Below are positions 1 to 11,889 of a stretch of 64,000 nucleotides of DNA, one piece after another. The notes beneath the pieces are model-generated. The model was not told where the DNA came from. It saw only the letters and a list, made by a program, of their open reading frames with translations, and ran no database searches. The stretch spans positions 2,047,346 to 2,111,345 of the forward strand of contig VWZF01003276.1 of assembly GCA_013396755.1 (NCBI GenBank), read 5' to 3'. The DNA is from Sclerurus mexicanus. Lineage: Eukaryota > Chordata > Aves > Passeriformes > Furnariidae. Numbering within the stretch: position 1 is the stretch's first letter; every line of letters starts with the position of its first letter. A program made the position numbers and the translations under genes.

Positions 1-3000
1 GTCACTAGTCAATGTTATCTGTGGATGTGCCATTTATATTTGTAGGGCTTCCCCATCCTAGCTTTGCAACAGGGAAATTGTAAGAAAAACTCACTTTTTT
101 TTTTTCCTTCATTTTTTTTTTCTGTAGGTTTCAAGTATTTCAATGTCAAGGAAGGTATTATGTAGAAGTATGAAGATGGCAGTATTATTTTAGCTTAAAT
201 CACTTAAATTAGGTTTTGCAAACAATGTATTATAGAAGGCTACTGTCTCAGTCATTCTACATTCACAGAACTGCTAGACCTTGGGGTGCTTTACTGGCCA
301 GAGTTATGCAGTCAGTGTATTTCTGAAACTCATGGCAGCATGCATTCAATATTTAATTTTGAGAACAGAAGTAAACATCATGTTTCTCCTGATCCATCTG
401 TCTTCCAGCCCTGTGTATGTCTCAGGGATAGCCTGCAGCATCCTCTGGGCTGTTCAAGCACAGATTACAGCATAGACAAATGCCATATATGTGGCATCTT
501 GTATGCTCTACAGGGCATCTTTTACCCATATGTCAGGTTGGCTTTGGGAATGTGTTCACTGTAGGTCTCAATGATCAGCAGAAGAGAGACTAGATATCAG
601 AGAGGGGAGGTAGCTTCCTTAATATTAAGTAAATTTCAAAAATGAGATCTAGGCATAAAATGTTGGGGTTATATGAGAATCTGCCTCTTACAGAAATATA
701 ATATAGTCCAATCCAAATATTATAACTTCCTTATATGTTTTTGTTACCTTCCCTTTAAGGGAAAAAAAAAAAAGTGACTTTTAAATCTCAAACTGGCTTT
801 GAAGAATTTAACAGTGATGGGAAAATAGATTTAATAAGAACAGAAAAGTACATAGCTGCTCATTCTAATATTTCTCTTTATATCCCCAGTTCAGAAAAGA
901 ATTTTTATGACAAGTGGACTGACACAATCTCTCTAAAATGTACTAGGAGGTTAATTAATTAATGAAAATTTGACAGTTGGTACATTCACTAATCATCTGG
1001 ACTGCATTCACTTAATCAAAATGTCTTTTCTGGTCATATGACATCATGATACAACTTCTGATGTTAGGGTTAACAAAAAACAATTTTAATAAGGTCTATA
1101 TAACCAAACCTCCAATAAAAGAGGTGATCATGCATGTACCTTCAGGTATCATCTCTGTATGATACAAGAGTACTATGATCCAGATCAACAAATTTACTTC
1201 CATGTCCAAACAAGTCCTGATTCAAGCAGGTAGAATCCCAACAAAGTGAGGAGGGCTCAGAGAATGAATACCTTTCATTAAACCAGCCAATGCTGTTCAG
1301 AGCAGATGAGCCTCTGAATTCATGACTTCAGACTGAGCTCATGTAAAGATTGAGGCACCCTACAAAGAGAAGCAGAAAACCCCATTAGATGAGTGGGGAT
1401 ATGCCTGCACCATACAAGTTCAGTTGCATTATTTGAGCTTCTTCTCTGTGAAAAGGTATTACTTGGGACTGAGAGGTGGTGCCAGTCTCAAGCTGATGAT
1501 TCCAAGTACTGACCTTGATCTCTGCATGTCATGCAAAGCCAAAGTGGAGGAAGGAGAACACCTCCTCCTTTTGCACAAGAATTCTCTGGTTAGCTCTCCC
1601 TGTCCCACAGGAGGGAGACCTGGATCATGCTCCTCTTTGGTGCCTGTAGAGAGCTGAAGGTCCACCTCAAAGGCCCCAGGTGAACACTCCAGCAAAAATG
1701 ATACTCTGAGTTACAATAAAGAACAAGGTTCCTGCCTCTGCTTTCACAAGTATCTGAGTATTTCATATTTAGTGTTCAATAGACCTTGTGCAGGAGTCAA
1801 ACCACCCCCACCCTTGCCCCCAGGCCACAGACGCATGCTTTCTCTGCCCTAGTAATTACTTAATTATTGCCACATGAAAAAGTTTCAACAGATGGTCTGG
1901 AACGGAATAAAATCTATTTCTGCAGGCCAAGGATTTGACAAAATTTAGACCCCAGTGAGCCCTCTAGCAGCTGAGCCTGTGGAGCTGGCAATAAGCCCCA
2001 AATCTTTTACTAGCTTATGTACTTTGTGGGTGTTTTCTGTAAGTGCCCATCAGGATCACAGATAAAGGGACACAGGGCCCAGGGCAGCAGTGTAGCAAGC
2101 ATTTTAAGGACCTAAATTTTACAACTACATATGACTGAGACAGTTGAGAAGTATCTGTGTCCTTTATTGATCTATCTGAAAACACCTAAGGAGTGGGAAT
2201 ATTTGTAGCTTAAATTCAATTGATAATATTTAGGATAACTCCTTTTTACCAATGAACAGGTAAGACTTGCATCATATCTGATTCTATAATTATTTTTTTC
2301 CCCCACATTCCCTCTTGCCCTTCCCACAATTTTGCCCCTAGCTGCTCATATTCTTGCTGCTTCCTAAAAAGTCCTGTATTCTGCACTGAGGAATGATGTT
2401 TTTCATTGACCTAATTTTTTTTTTTTTAACATTAGTATCTCAACAAAGCAGGATGTCGACTGATAGATCTTAGAAGGAGAGGTTGTTATGATCTGCTGCT
2501 TTGAGCAATTGTATAAATCCTGCCAAAGAACCTCACCCAGCCCTTTCCACAAAAAAGTGCACAGGCCAGAGAAGAGCGTGTCATGTAGCACAGATTAGTC
2601 CTCAGCTGCAACATGAGAATATCTCAAGAGGATCTGACTGGACAAACAAGGCTGTGAGAGGGCAGCCCAAGCTGCCAGAATAATACTGTGTGGCAGATCA
2701 AACAGCAACATTTATTTTACGACTGGTTAAATATCACAGATATCCAAAAGAAATGAAATTTTTCTTACATGAAATGATAGTAACCATATCAAGAAAGATT
2801 AAGGGCCCACTGTACATTTTAAATACATTTTAATTGCACTGTGATCTGGGGAAAGACAAGCGACAAGGGCTTGATACAAATTCTTGTTGGAAAAAACATC
2901 AGCATATTCTGTCTGTGTTGGTGTCATCAAAGTTACACAAGATATAAATGAATGCAACTCAGTATCATCTGGAAGGTACTGTGTAACAGCTACCAACTAT

Positions 3001-4504
3001 ACTTATATAATAAGTGCAAGGGAAAAGCTGCTTATTTTTAGCTGACTGTGCAGCAAACTAGCCTAGAAATTGACACTGAAACGTGACAATATAGCATTAC
3101 CCTGAAAAGAGAAACACAATAACTAAAAACAAGCAAACACATAGTAAGTAATAAGAAATAAATCAGGATTGACTACGCAGAGTAGGAAACCTTCCTGCAT
3201 TCAAAGTAAGGTACAGTTAAGAAGAAAATAATTTATTCAAATGAGCTTTGTATGCTGGACTTGTATTTTTACAGATAATTAAAGAAGCACTTAGAGTGAC
3301 TTCACACCATACCACCATGAGATTTTCATCTGAAGTGGGATTATGTTTTTTCTCCAAACAATTTTATTTCTAACTCCTTACATATGCTCTCACCACCCAG
3401 TCAGTAATGAAGGTGTGGGATACCATAAAACTTGTCCAAAGTTCTACTTTTGGGCTGACCAAGGAAAATTGTATTTTGTGGCAACTTAGAAAGATGTAGC
3501 GTGTGATTTTTCCCACTGATTTGCTGAAAACTTTTTAGTCCATGGCATGAAAATGCAGTGTTAAAGTGTCCCCTCTGCCTCTGTAGCAAGTGCGTACCTG
3601 GATCCCCTAGAACACCCTGCTAAAGCCCTTCTTGGAGCTGAAATACATGGGCAGGATGTTTGGCTGCATCAAAGAGACTTCCTCATATGCCACTTCCACG
3701 AGGGGTGACAGGTTTCATAACTAACAGAGGATAAGTACTTTGCTGCAGCAGGCAGGAGGAGCACTTTATTCCAACCTGTGCTTTTTCCTAGTAGTTGTTC
3801 CTTAATATTTCACTGCTCAACATTATTTAAAGTGCAATGTTGGGGGTAGGTCTTTGGGCTGAAGCAAAGATAGTTATCAGTGTGTGCTTTGTCATATGTC
3901 AGAAGGTGGAGATCAGAGTGAAGGCTGTGTCATCTCCTCTCTGGTCCCCTGTCTCTGGGCTTCTGCAGAGGCCCACTGGTGATGAAGCCATTAGACACAG
4001 CATGGCAGGAGGGACAGCACAAAGCAAACACATTGCACTGAAAGGCTCATGTTTCAAAAAACTTCTTCTATGGGAGGAAATGGAAAGAAACAAAGCTCCC
4101 AGGGCCTGTTATCAGTTAAAACACTTGTGTTAATATGAATCCCAGTTTTTGTTGTTTGTTTGTTTTTTTTTCTGTGGAAAGGTGACTTTTCAAATAACCA
4201 TAATCTAATGAAAGATAAACCACACTTGTACAAAATAAAACATAAGAGGCACTTCAGATTCAATAAACCCTCTAACAATAACAACAGCAAAAAGTTGAGA
4301 GGAACTTAAGAATCACTGAAAGTTTTCCAAAGGAAGAAAACAAATCTAGTAGGGTCAGCTCGAAGTATTTAAAGTCTAAAGCAATCATCTGAAAAGTGCT
4401 TTTCATACTATAGATTTCACTGATACATCTTTCCACATCCTGCTTAGAGGTACCTGCATAAGTAATGAGTGCATTAATTAGCTAGAGATAAATAGCCAGT
4501 GAGA

Positions 4505-4522
4505 TAGATATATATATATATT
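4505..4522. repeat. Short (TA)n run
   Basis: This is an imperfect TA dinucleotide run after a GATA repeat start. It is short, ordinary AT-rich simple sequence, and may be length-polymorphic. Confidence 0.7.
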
Positions 4523-6690
4523 AATTTTATGTAAATTGTCTATAGCACATAGCTTGACTCTTGTGCCTTTGATCTGCTGATAATCTACAAGTGTGTAGAT
4601 TTCAGCAGGCCAAATAAGTTTTATCTCTGCTGAGAGTACTTTTGGCAACTTTTCCATCAGTAGGAAATGAGCTGGAAAATTCTGGTGAAACTTCAAAGCA
4701 ACAGCTTAAGGTGATCTTTCACTTCATGAATTTCAGACTGTCTCTTCTGTTTAACAACATACTGAGTTCTTTCTCCCTAATACACTTTTAAAAACTGTGA
4801 ATAAGATGAATTTATAAAAATCATGTATGAGATATATGAGAGATCCTGTCACTTTGGAATATAGGACATTTTTCATATTATAGAGATATTAAGACAAGTA
4901 TTAAAGCCTTGAGTACTGTCTTTTACTAGTGCATTCAGTTGTACAGATAGATGGACTTTAAATCCTTTTACACCTGAGTCATACTTGCTGAGGTGGGAGG
5001 TGAATTGTTCATTTGTTTGACTGATTTCTACTTTTTCTTCCAATTTTGTTATAAATATCTTTTTCTCCATCCTACATTCTATGATAGTGAATTTATGAGT
5101 TCTAGCAATGTCCTCAGTTATGTCTCACGTGTATACAATAGATTAGGGACAACAGGAAGCCACAACTTCTACTTAGGAAGGGGGCAATCTAGCTAAAAAA
5201 TCCAAAGGGTGTAAAACTAACCTCTTCCAGGGCTTAAATTCTAAGTTAAGGAAAGACACAAGTGGATACAACTAAAGGGAGAAAGAAAAGAAATCTCAGT
5301 TGTCATCTCTACAAAAATATTGTAATAAGTCATCTGGACTCAGAGGTCATTGATGTGCAGAGAGCATTTAACTGTGCCTGTTCTTGGAAACTGATCCAGT
5401 TATTAATTGTCCAGTCATTAACTGGGGCTGTGCAAACAGCTTAACAAGCCAAGCAAGGTCAGAATATATTTGACTTCTTGAACATTATTTGCAATTGCAT
5501 TTCTATCACTCTTAGTGTAATCATTACACTTAAAACAGTCTGCTTCCTTCTAAATGTGTCACTTCACAGCAAACAATGCTACTGAAAAGAAGAAGAAAAA
5601 AAACCCCAAAAGATTTACATAACTATTGTTCCAATATTTCGCTAAACACGTACAAAGCAACATAACAGGGTTTGAACTAATTGGTCACCATAATGTATAA
5701 TCCTATCCCAAGAGAAAATAGAAACCAAAAAAGTTTTAAAAGTGACCAGTTATATAAAGAAATTATATCAATATGAACAGTTTCAATGTTTGTTCACTTG
5801 ATGATAGTTATCTTGAAGGAAAAACAAGGAGAATCCAGCTCTGGGAGACCATTTATTTTTTCAGAGTGCTGGACGAACATGGGATCTATTGACCTGGAAC
5901 AGCAGCAAGAACAGAAAACAAGGCCAATGACAGTGCCTCTGGCAGCAGTTAAAAGCTGATGTTTCAGGGAAGGGGGAGGCCAGGAGCCAGCATAAAATAA
6001 GCTTGCCAGAGCTATAGCACAACCGGCGACAGGCACAGATTTAGGCTTCATCTCAGATGCTACCTTGCTGTACAGCTGCTTCTGCCGTATGGTACAGCAC
6101 AATTTCTCTAACCCGCATTTAGTTGTGTGCCCTGCTTCTGCCTAGAGCCATCTGCAGACAGAGAAAGGATTTGCCCAGAGATCAGATTACCTCCTTCTCA
6201 GTTCGTAAAAGGCTGCTTCAAAGCAATGTGGAAGCAGGGAGAGGGGCAAGGCAGGTTAACTATTCTCTGGTTAAAAGAAGCATTGGCAAGGAAGAAAGAA
6301 AGGGAGGGAGAGAAGTCAAACCCTCAAGGCAGAATCTGATTCTGCCCGCCCAGTAAAGAATAGAGTGGGTACCCCACAGATACTACATCTCTAGGTATCT
6401 TGTGTAAAACAAAAAATTCTCCACTCAAAACAGGTATAGGTCCAAATGTTATTCCTAAAGGCTAAACAACCATTACAGATGGCTCTACTGAACTAGCAGC
6501 AGCATCAAGGAAGCAAAGGACTCCAAATATACTGGATGGAGAAATGGGCCTGGAATGTGATCTCAAACCTATGCCTCAGGACCAGCAGTAACCTAGTCTC
6601 GTTAACTTGGGTAAGAACTGACACTAAGGACAGGTTAATCAGCACTCGGACATGAGTCATGGTTGGAAAACAGTAAGTCCATATCTTTAC

Positions 6691-6726
6691 ATTGCTTCAC
6701 TACCATATTGCTTCATTACCATATTG
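6691..6726. repeat. 16-bp tandem duplication, 2.25 copies
   Basis: The unit attgcttcactaccat is followed by a second copy with one change (C to T at the tenth position) and then four bases of a third. This looks like a small local duplication with no sign of function. Confidence 0.8.
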
Positions 6727-9700
6727 TAAACACTATCGAACTCATTCCCAGTCCGGAAGGCAGTGCACATTGCCACACTCTCACAAACTCTGAAAATAAG
6801 ACACTGACCAGATCGGCTAATGGAGCCAGATCTGTTGGCTGTGTATCAGGGATGGGGGCTGAATGCGGATGTCTGGATTTCCTTCAAAGAACTGCTTCTC
6901 AGAAGCAGTTCAGATGTAGCACAGACCAGAGGAAATTAGCTTCTATTTCTAGTACCAAAATTAATGCATCCAAAAGATCAGCTTCTTCTTTTGATAAATG
7001 CTTATCCGTAATGCTTCCATCATTTGAGGCTGCGCAAAGGTAGGGACACCCAGCAGGAAAATGCTGAAAATTAGTCCAGTGTGGCCAGAAGCAAATTCAA
7101 ATACTAACCTCCTCCTAAACCTGCATTAACAACTGCAAAAAAACCACACTGAATTCCCTTTCTTCTTCCAAGGCCTAGGATATGGCAATTAACAAGGTCT
7201 CAGGGCAAGCCGCAGTGGCAAAGGACTAGGAAGGACTAGGAGACACTGTCTTGTCCGCTCACCAGGGACTCCATTAGAATACGTACAACAAATGCTGTAA
7301 TTAAGGATAGGTCAGGTTTACTCATCTCTTATTGCTCAGCCAGGAACATCAAATAGGTGAGTTTGTCCTTAGATGACCGAAACAAGGCATTTTTGCCTGT
7401 GACTATAGTTACTATGCCTTCATGGCAAAAATAAAACAATCATGGAGTGTCACATTAGTTTAAAAATTTTATGACACAGTAATGTTTCTCTGAGCTTGAA
7501 ATCCTTTTAAAAGTGGCTTGGAGAAAAAGTAAAAACAGCTTCCAGAGTGCTTCACTGGCACATTAAGTTATGCATTATAAGTCCTGGAGGTGAAACGTTT
7601 TTAGCATTTATGGGAACTCTGGGCTTCCAGTCCTCATGCTGAGACAGTTACTAATACATGACAGAAAGCATCTGTGATCTACTGCTTGCAGGGCTCAAGC
7701 CCGAAAGCATCCAGAAAGCCTGTGCACAATCCTTCACTCACATGGCAGATTGACTGCACCACACATAAGTCAATGTGATGTATACACTCTGATATGACAG
7801 GTCTGAAATATAATGTACTCCACAAATTATTTGATCTTAATTAGAAGAACAAGGGCTTTTTACATGACAATTTTCTTTTAGAAAAAAGCATAGGGCATTA
7901 AGACATACTAATGTCAGCATCAGTCCTCATAAAACAGAGACAGTATCTATTTTAAGGCTTGTGGATATGAAGTGCACATTAAAAATAGCATCATGCTACT
8001 GTGAATGGGAAAATGATTGCCATTCTAAATTTCCCACTAAACCAGACTGGGGTGTCCTTATGAATACAGCAGTTCTTTACAGAGAGAGTAACAGCCTGGT
8101 CTTCTGTTGGAAAATGACTGGTCCATTTCTTTGATGTCCAGGCTTCTGTTAGTCTCTGTGAGAGTACACAGGCAAACACATCCATGAAGAACCAGGGCCA
8201 AGCAGCTGGCCTGAAGTCAGGCCATAATAGACCTTTCTGAATCATACAGCCTTTGTCACATGAATGTTTCTACTCTGAACTGGTTTTTTAGGTTTTTTTT
8301 ACTAGAGGACTGGTTCAAAGCTGTCTAGCTGGCAAGAGATTTCATTCACTTCAATCAGCATGGAAGTATGTCTGGTTTAAACTTGAATTTTGAGGAGGGC
8401 ATATTTTCACAACTTTGGTCTTCCTGAGTTATATGATTACTCGCTTTCACTGATGTGGCATTGGCACCTGCTACCTAGCAGCTTTTCCCTGTTGGTGCAG
8501 TTTCTGCAATTACGATGTCAAACTGATAAGCAGGGATATTATGTAAGTGGTGTCTATGGGAATTCTGACTGGATGAAAATAAAGGGAAAGAAAAAAGATG
8601 TTATGATAGTACCTGGCAAAAGAATGCATCTTACAAGTAGAAAAGCACATCTCCCTTTGCCAGCTTGTCTCAGAGTACTGCATGGGAGAACAGGCTGTGC
8701 TCCCCAATGCTTTGCCTAAGAAAAACTTCAGGAAGGTCTGCAGCACAGCCTGTAAAGTGGCTTGTCACACTCCTGCCACGGGAATGCATCCCTGTGGTGT
8801 CTCTTGCCTTTCTCAGGCAGCTGCTTGTTTTGATCGGCAGAGGGTGGGCTTTCTTCTGGAGGATCTCTGTGTTAGGGATCTGTGACTGCAAGTCTGAGCC
8901 ACTGAAAGAGTTGTCTTGCTCCTCTCCCTGAAGTCATAGTATGGAAACACGTATATGTGAGATCCCATGATCTGGAGAATGACTTTCTCAGGGACCGTCC
9001 TTCCTTGCATTTCAGGGGTTCTGACTTGGATTTTCCCAAATGTAGGTAACTTAGCTGGCATGAATTGGAGGGGGAAGGTGGGGGAATTCATACATGGTCT
9101 TCCTTGAAAAGAAACAGCTAATATGCACAGCTATCACATGCACAGTTAAGTACGCTCCACAGATTGCAGCACTAGTGGGGTGGGATGGAGTTGCAATCCC
9201 CTTAGCTTACCTAGAAAATCTATGCCTGTTCTCACATGGTGGAAACACAGGACCTGAAACGCAAGACAATACACCTGGGAACAGATCAGGATAGCAATTT
9301 CCTTTATTGGCTAGATTAAAAAATTGTGGAGAACAGACGTTCATATCTCAATATCTGTTAAGGATTCACAAGAGAATCGTGGTCAATTTTATCATGTTTG
9401 GGCTTAAATTCTCTAATGTGTAGTCTTTTAAACTCACTTGATATGGAAGAAGCCCTTGATTGGACCTGTGCCTCCACAAAGACACAGCACATTTGTTTAT
9501 TTTCACCAGTTCCAGTTCACCTCAATGCACAAGCAGAGCCTTTGGGTTGGGGACCGATAGAAATTGAGCTTAAAAAAATTCAAAAAAGTAACTGATACAA
9601 TTAAAAAACCTACTGGAATTAAAACAGAAAAAAAATATCATTTGGGCTTGGAGTGCTCACACTGAAAACTAGGGTGCTGCTGCTTATGTGTTCAGTATTG

Positions 9701-11229
9701 CCTCTATGTGAGCTCAAGGCCATGATATTTACAGAAAAAATGCACTTCAATTACAAACAGTACATTAGATCATTTTAATATCTACAGTTATAAATTGCAA
9801 TGAGCTATAACTTGCCATAGTGACAATCCACACATCCAGTGCTGTTTGGGTATTTTAGTCTTGCAACTGCCTTTTTTGTCCAAACGGGTTGCTCAGCAGT
9901 AACAATTGTTCAGAGAAAAGTGGCAGACAGGGTCAGGCAGTGGCAGAATGAAAAATGAAAACTTGAAAGATGCTAGATGAATATTTATGCAGAGCAATCT
10001 TCACTCTCAAATTATGGAGCATAATGGGATCAGCAAAGCTAACGGAATTCACGCTGTGTGAACTTCCTCTGTGAGAACTTAAGTTTAATCTGCACATAAG
10101 ACTGACAACCCGTGAACACAGAGAAAACATTCAATGGCATGTAAAACTTCATTGAAATAATGTTTCTGACTACACCAATGTTCTGGCAATAACAGAATAA
10201 ACAACATTTTTTTTCAGCCAGATTTTAAATCCACGGGTCACTTTTTTGAAATGGCATTCAAACTTTGCCACAGCAGATTTTGTTCCTTTGTCTCACTGCC
10301 GATTTGGAACGTCCTACTGGCAACTGAAAAGCATCCATGGGGATCCAGTAATGACTACAAGGATTTCAGAACAGTTTGGCACTGACCATCTCTTAAAGGC
10401 TGGTGATGACGAGGAGCAGCCAGGCAATGTTCCACTCTCGTACTGCAAGATGTGTTAGCGAATACTTTTCACTGCAAAAACAAATGGCAGTTGGCTGAAT
10501 TTGGAGAATCTGTCTTATTTTGAAAGATTTTCTTCTCAAGTATCTTGGTGCACATGGGCAGTGAAATCCGATCCTGTGCTATAGGGTCAGCACAAGAGCT
10601 GCAGATCAGTTTACTCCTTTGGGGGGGCTGCAGCTTGAGTGCACAGATAAGTCTGCATTTCATCCACTCTGTATTTTTTTGAGCAGATTCAAGAGCTATT
10701 ATGATCCATCATCATACAGGAGCCCCAAACCAGCTGATCACTTGGGGCTAGGTACTTGTATCTTTCAACAGATAGCTAAACCTTTCATGTTTATACAAGG
10801 GTCTTAAAAAACTTTATTAGCAAGACCAGTTTTTTTCTTTGACATTTCTGTAATACACTGACATTGTTACTAAGTCTTGATTTAAACATTAGGATAGTTT
10901 TCTTTAATGTCAATTACACCACAGCACGACAACTACACAATAGCACTCGAGTTACAGAGATAGTCAGCTACTTCATGTGTGAATTCAATTAAATGAGAAT
11001 ATGCAAAATATTAAAGATGCAGAATTTGGCCCGTGCTGGTAATCCAAGCTTTCCCTTTTGATGCCACCTCGTTCCCGAGGCCAGGCACGGCCCGCAGGCC
11101 GGGACAGCGACCCGCACCGGGCACACCGGGCCCTCCCCACACCCCACGGCCAGGGGAGGCAAAGCTGGGAGGGCAAGGGATGGAGTGGTCTGCGGAGCCA
11201 TCCTCGGTTGCAACAGCCATCGCTATTAA

Positions 11230-11235
11230 TTTATT
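11230..11235 (-). other. AATAAA hexamer on minus strand inside the island
   Basis: The plus strand reads TTTATT in the AT-rich interruption of the CpG island, giving AATAAA on the minus strand. It lies within the oligo-pyrimidine stretch that also looks like a plus-strand splice acceptor. The hexamer alone is weak evidence for polyadenylation; I list it because it lies just downstream of the candidate minus-strand promoter. Confidence 0.15.
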
Positions 11236-11282
11236 TTACTTTTTTTTTTTAGCACAATACTTTTCATCCGACATTTCCTTTA

Positions 11283-11395
11283 CCAGAAAGAAAGCGGCCG
11301 AAGCGGCGGGCACGGGTTTCCCCGGTCCCGGGAAGGAGCACGGACGGCAAGGAGCCCCTCCGCCCCCTCACCGGCCCCCGGCCGCGCGTGCCCGC
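11283..11395 (-). other. Possible minus-strand first exon ending at a GTAAAG donor
   Basis: Read on the minus strand, a CCAAT pair (11,486-11,456) is followed about 30-60 bp later by CTATTTTTAG (11,428-11,419), which could act as a TATA-like box. A start about 25-30 bp further on would fall near 11,395. A donor-like TTTCTG|GTAAAGG follows at 11,284/11,283, giving a first exon of about 110 bp. The spacing matches a conventional promoter, but the start site and exon are inferred from motifs alone. No matching acceptor or downstream exon was identified in the roughly 11 kb of minus-strand sequence left in the window. Confidence 0.2.
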
Positions 11396-11418
11396 GAGCG
11401 CGCGCACGGCTGCGAGTG

Positions 11419-11428
11419 CTAAAAATAG
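11419..11428. promoter_or_regulatory. MEF2-type / TATA-like element CTAAAAATAG
   Basis: CTAAAAATAG fits the MEF2 consensus YTAWWWWTAR exactly. Its reverse complement CTATTTTTAG is also TATA-like. It stands out as an AT core in very GC-rich surroundings, 27 bp from the CCAAT inverted repeat. MEF2 sites drive muscle, neuronal and immune expression; whether this one is bound is unknown. The match is seen directly; function is inferred. Confidence 0.5.
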
Positions 11429-11455
11429 ACGGGAGAGCCTGACAACTGCGTTCTG

Positions 11456-11486
11456 ATTGGCTGCCGCTGGAGCGCCGGCAGCCAAT
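11456..11486. promoter_or_regulatory. Perfect inverted repeat carrying two opposed CCAAT boxes
   Basis: The arms attggctgccg (11,456-11,466) and cggcagccaat (11,476-11,486) are exact reverse complements, separated by nine GC-rich bases. Each arm holds a CCAAT box, one per strand; the minus-strand copy reads CCAATCAG, the classic NF-Y context. Paired CCAAT boxes are common in TATA-poor and bidirectional vertebrate promoters. Perfect arms beyond the five-base core suggest either selection or a small local inverted duplication. It could form a short hairpin. Confidence 0.6.
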
Positions 11487-11638
11487 GGGGACGCGGGGAG
11501 CGCCGCCACCGCCTCCCCCCACAGGCGCTGTGCGCGCCGCTGCCTCCGCGCCGGCAGGGGGCGCGCGTGCCCGCGGCGGAGCGCACCGTGCCGCGCGGGG
11601 CCTGCGCGCCAACAAAGGGCCGTCCGCGGGAAGCGGGC

Positions 11639-11745
11639 CGATCCACGGAAAGGGGGCCGATCCACGGAAAGGGGGCCGATCCACGGAAAAGGGGGGCGAT
11701 CCACGGAAAGGGGGGCGATCCACGGAAAGGGGGGCGATCCACGGG
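11639..11745. repeat. G-rich 19-bp minisatellite, about 5.6 copies
   Basis: Units beginning cgatccacgg start at 11,639, 11,658, 11,677, 11,697, 11,716 and 11,735, so the period is 19 bp with one 20-bp unit. Each unit consists of cgatccacggaaa plus a run of five or six G, and later units have ggggggc where earlier ones have gggggcc. Each unit contributes two CpGs. Because 19 is not a multiple of three and no unit makes a stop, all frames stay open, which creates the apparent arginine/glycine-rich ORFs here. Copy number is likely variable between individuals. Evenly spaced G-runs might affect DNA structure, but the 13-14-base gaps are too long for a canonical G-quadruplex. Confidence 0.9.
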
Positions 11746-11869
11746 AGTGTGTCACCGGCATGTCTCCAGGGGGTTTGTGCGTCCCGCAGGCGTTCTGTGC
11801 TCTTCCCTGTACAAGGGACTACCCGGAGGCACAGAGGGATAAATCAGGGAAGCAACAGGTAGCCGAAGG

Positions 11870-11875
11870 AATAAA
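11870..11875 (+). other. AATAAA just downstream of the CpG island
   Basis: AATAAA lies about 125 bp after the minisatellite, close to a donor-like CAACAG|GTAGCC at 11,858/11,859. If a plus-strand transcript starts in the island it could either splice here or end early. There is no supporting downstream GU-rich context that I consider convincing. Confidence 0.15.
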
Positions 11876-11889
11876 AGTGAAGTAGAAAT

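Larger units (their letters stand above)
1..11030. other. AT-rich non-coding stretch, no gene recognised
   Basis: I read both strands and found no exon, RNA gene or interspersed repeat that I can name. Open frames here are short (mostly under 110 codons), overlap on opposite strands, resemble no family I know and have no consistent splice context. Local features are minor: T-rich tracts at 91-123, a TA run at 4505-4522, a 16-bp tandem duplication at 6691-6726 and a purine tract near 6290-6320. An AATAAA lies near 1716 after a slightly GC-richer patch (1424-1700), but nothing else there supports a terminal exon. The sequence could be intergenic or intronic. Confidence 0.7.
11040..11780. promoter_or_regulatory. 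Isolated CpG island, candidate promoter
   Basis: Base composition changes abruptly here from AT-rich flanks to GC-rich sequence dense in CpG. The densest part is about 11,290-11,750, with a short AT-rich interruption at 11,221-11,280. It is the only such segment in the window. In vertebrates, unmethylated islands of this kind usually mark transcription start sites. Inside are a CCAAT inverted repeat (11,456-11,486), a MEF2/TATA-like box (11,419-11,428), a GC box (ccgccccc at 11,360-11,367) and a G-rich minisatellite (11,639-11,745). Direction is uncertain. CCAAT followed by a TATA-like box and a donor-like site reads naturally on the minus strand, but the palindrome allows both. I could not identify the gene it serves. 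It could be a distal alternative first exon, a long non-coding RNA start, or an orphan island. Confidence 0.8.

Noticed and set aside
11264..11761. 165-codon minus-strand ORF and overlapping ORFs of 91-147 codons in the CpG island
   Set aside because: They run through the 19-bp minisatellite and GC-rich sequence where stops are rare. All frames are open together, and the peptides are repeats of Arg/Pro/Gly-rich units with no domain.
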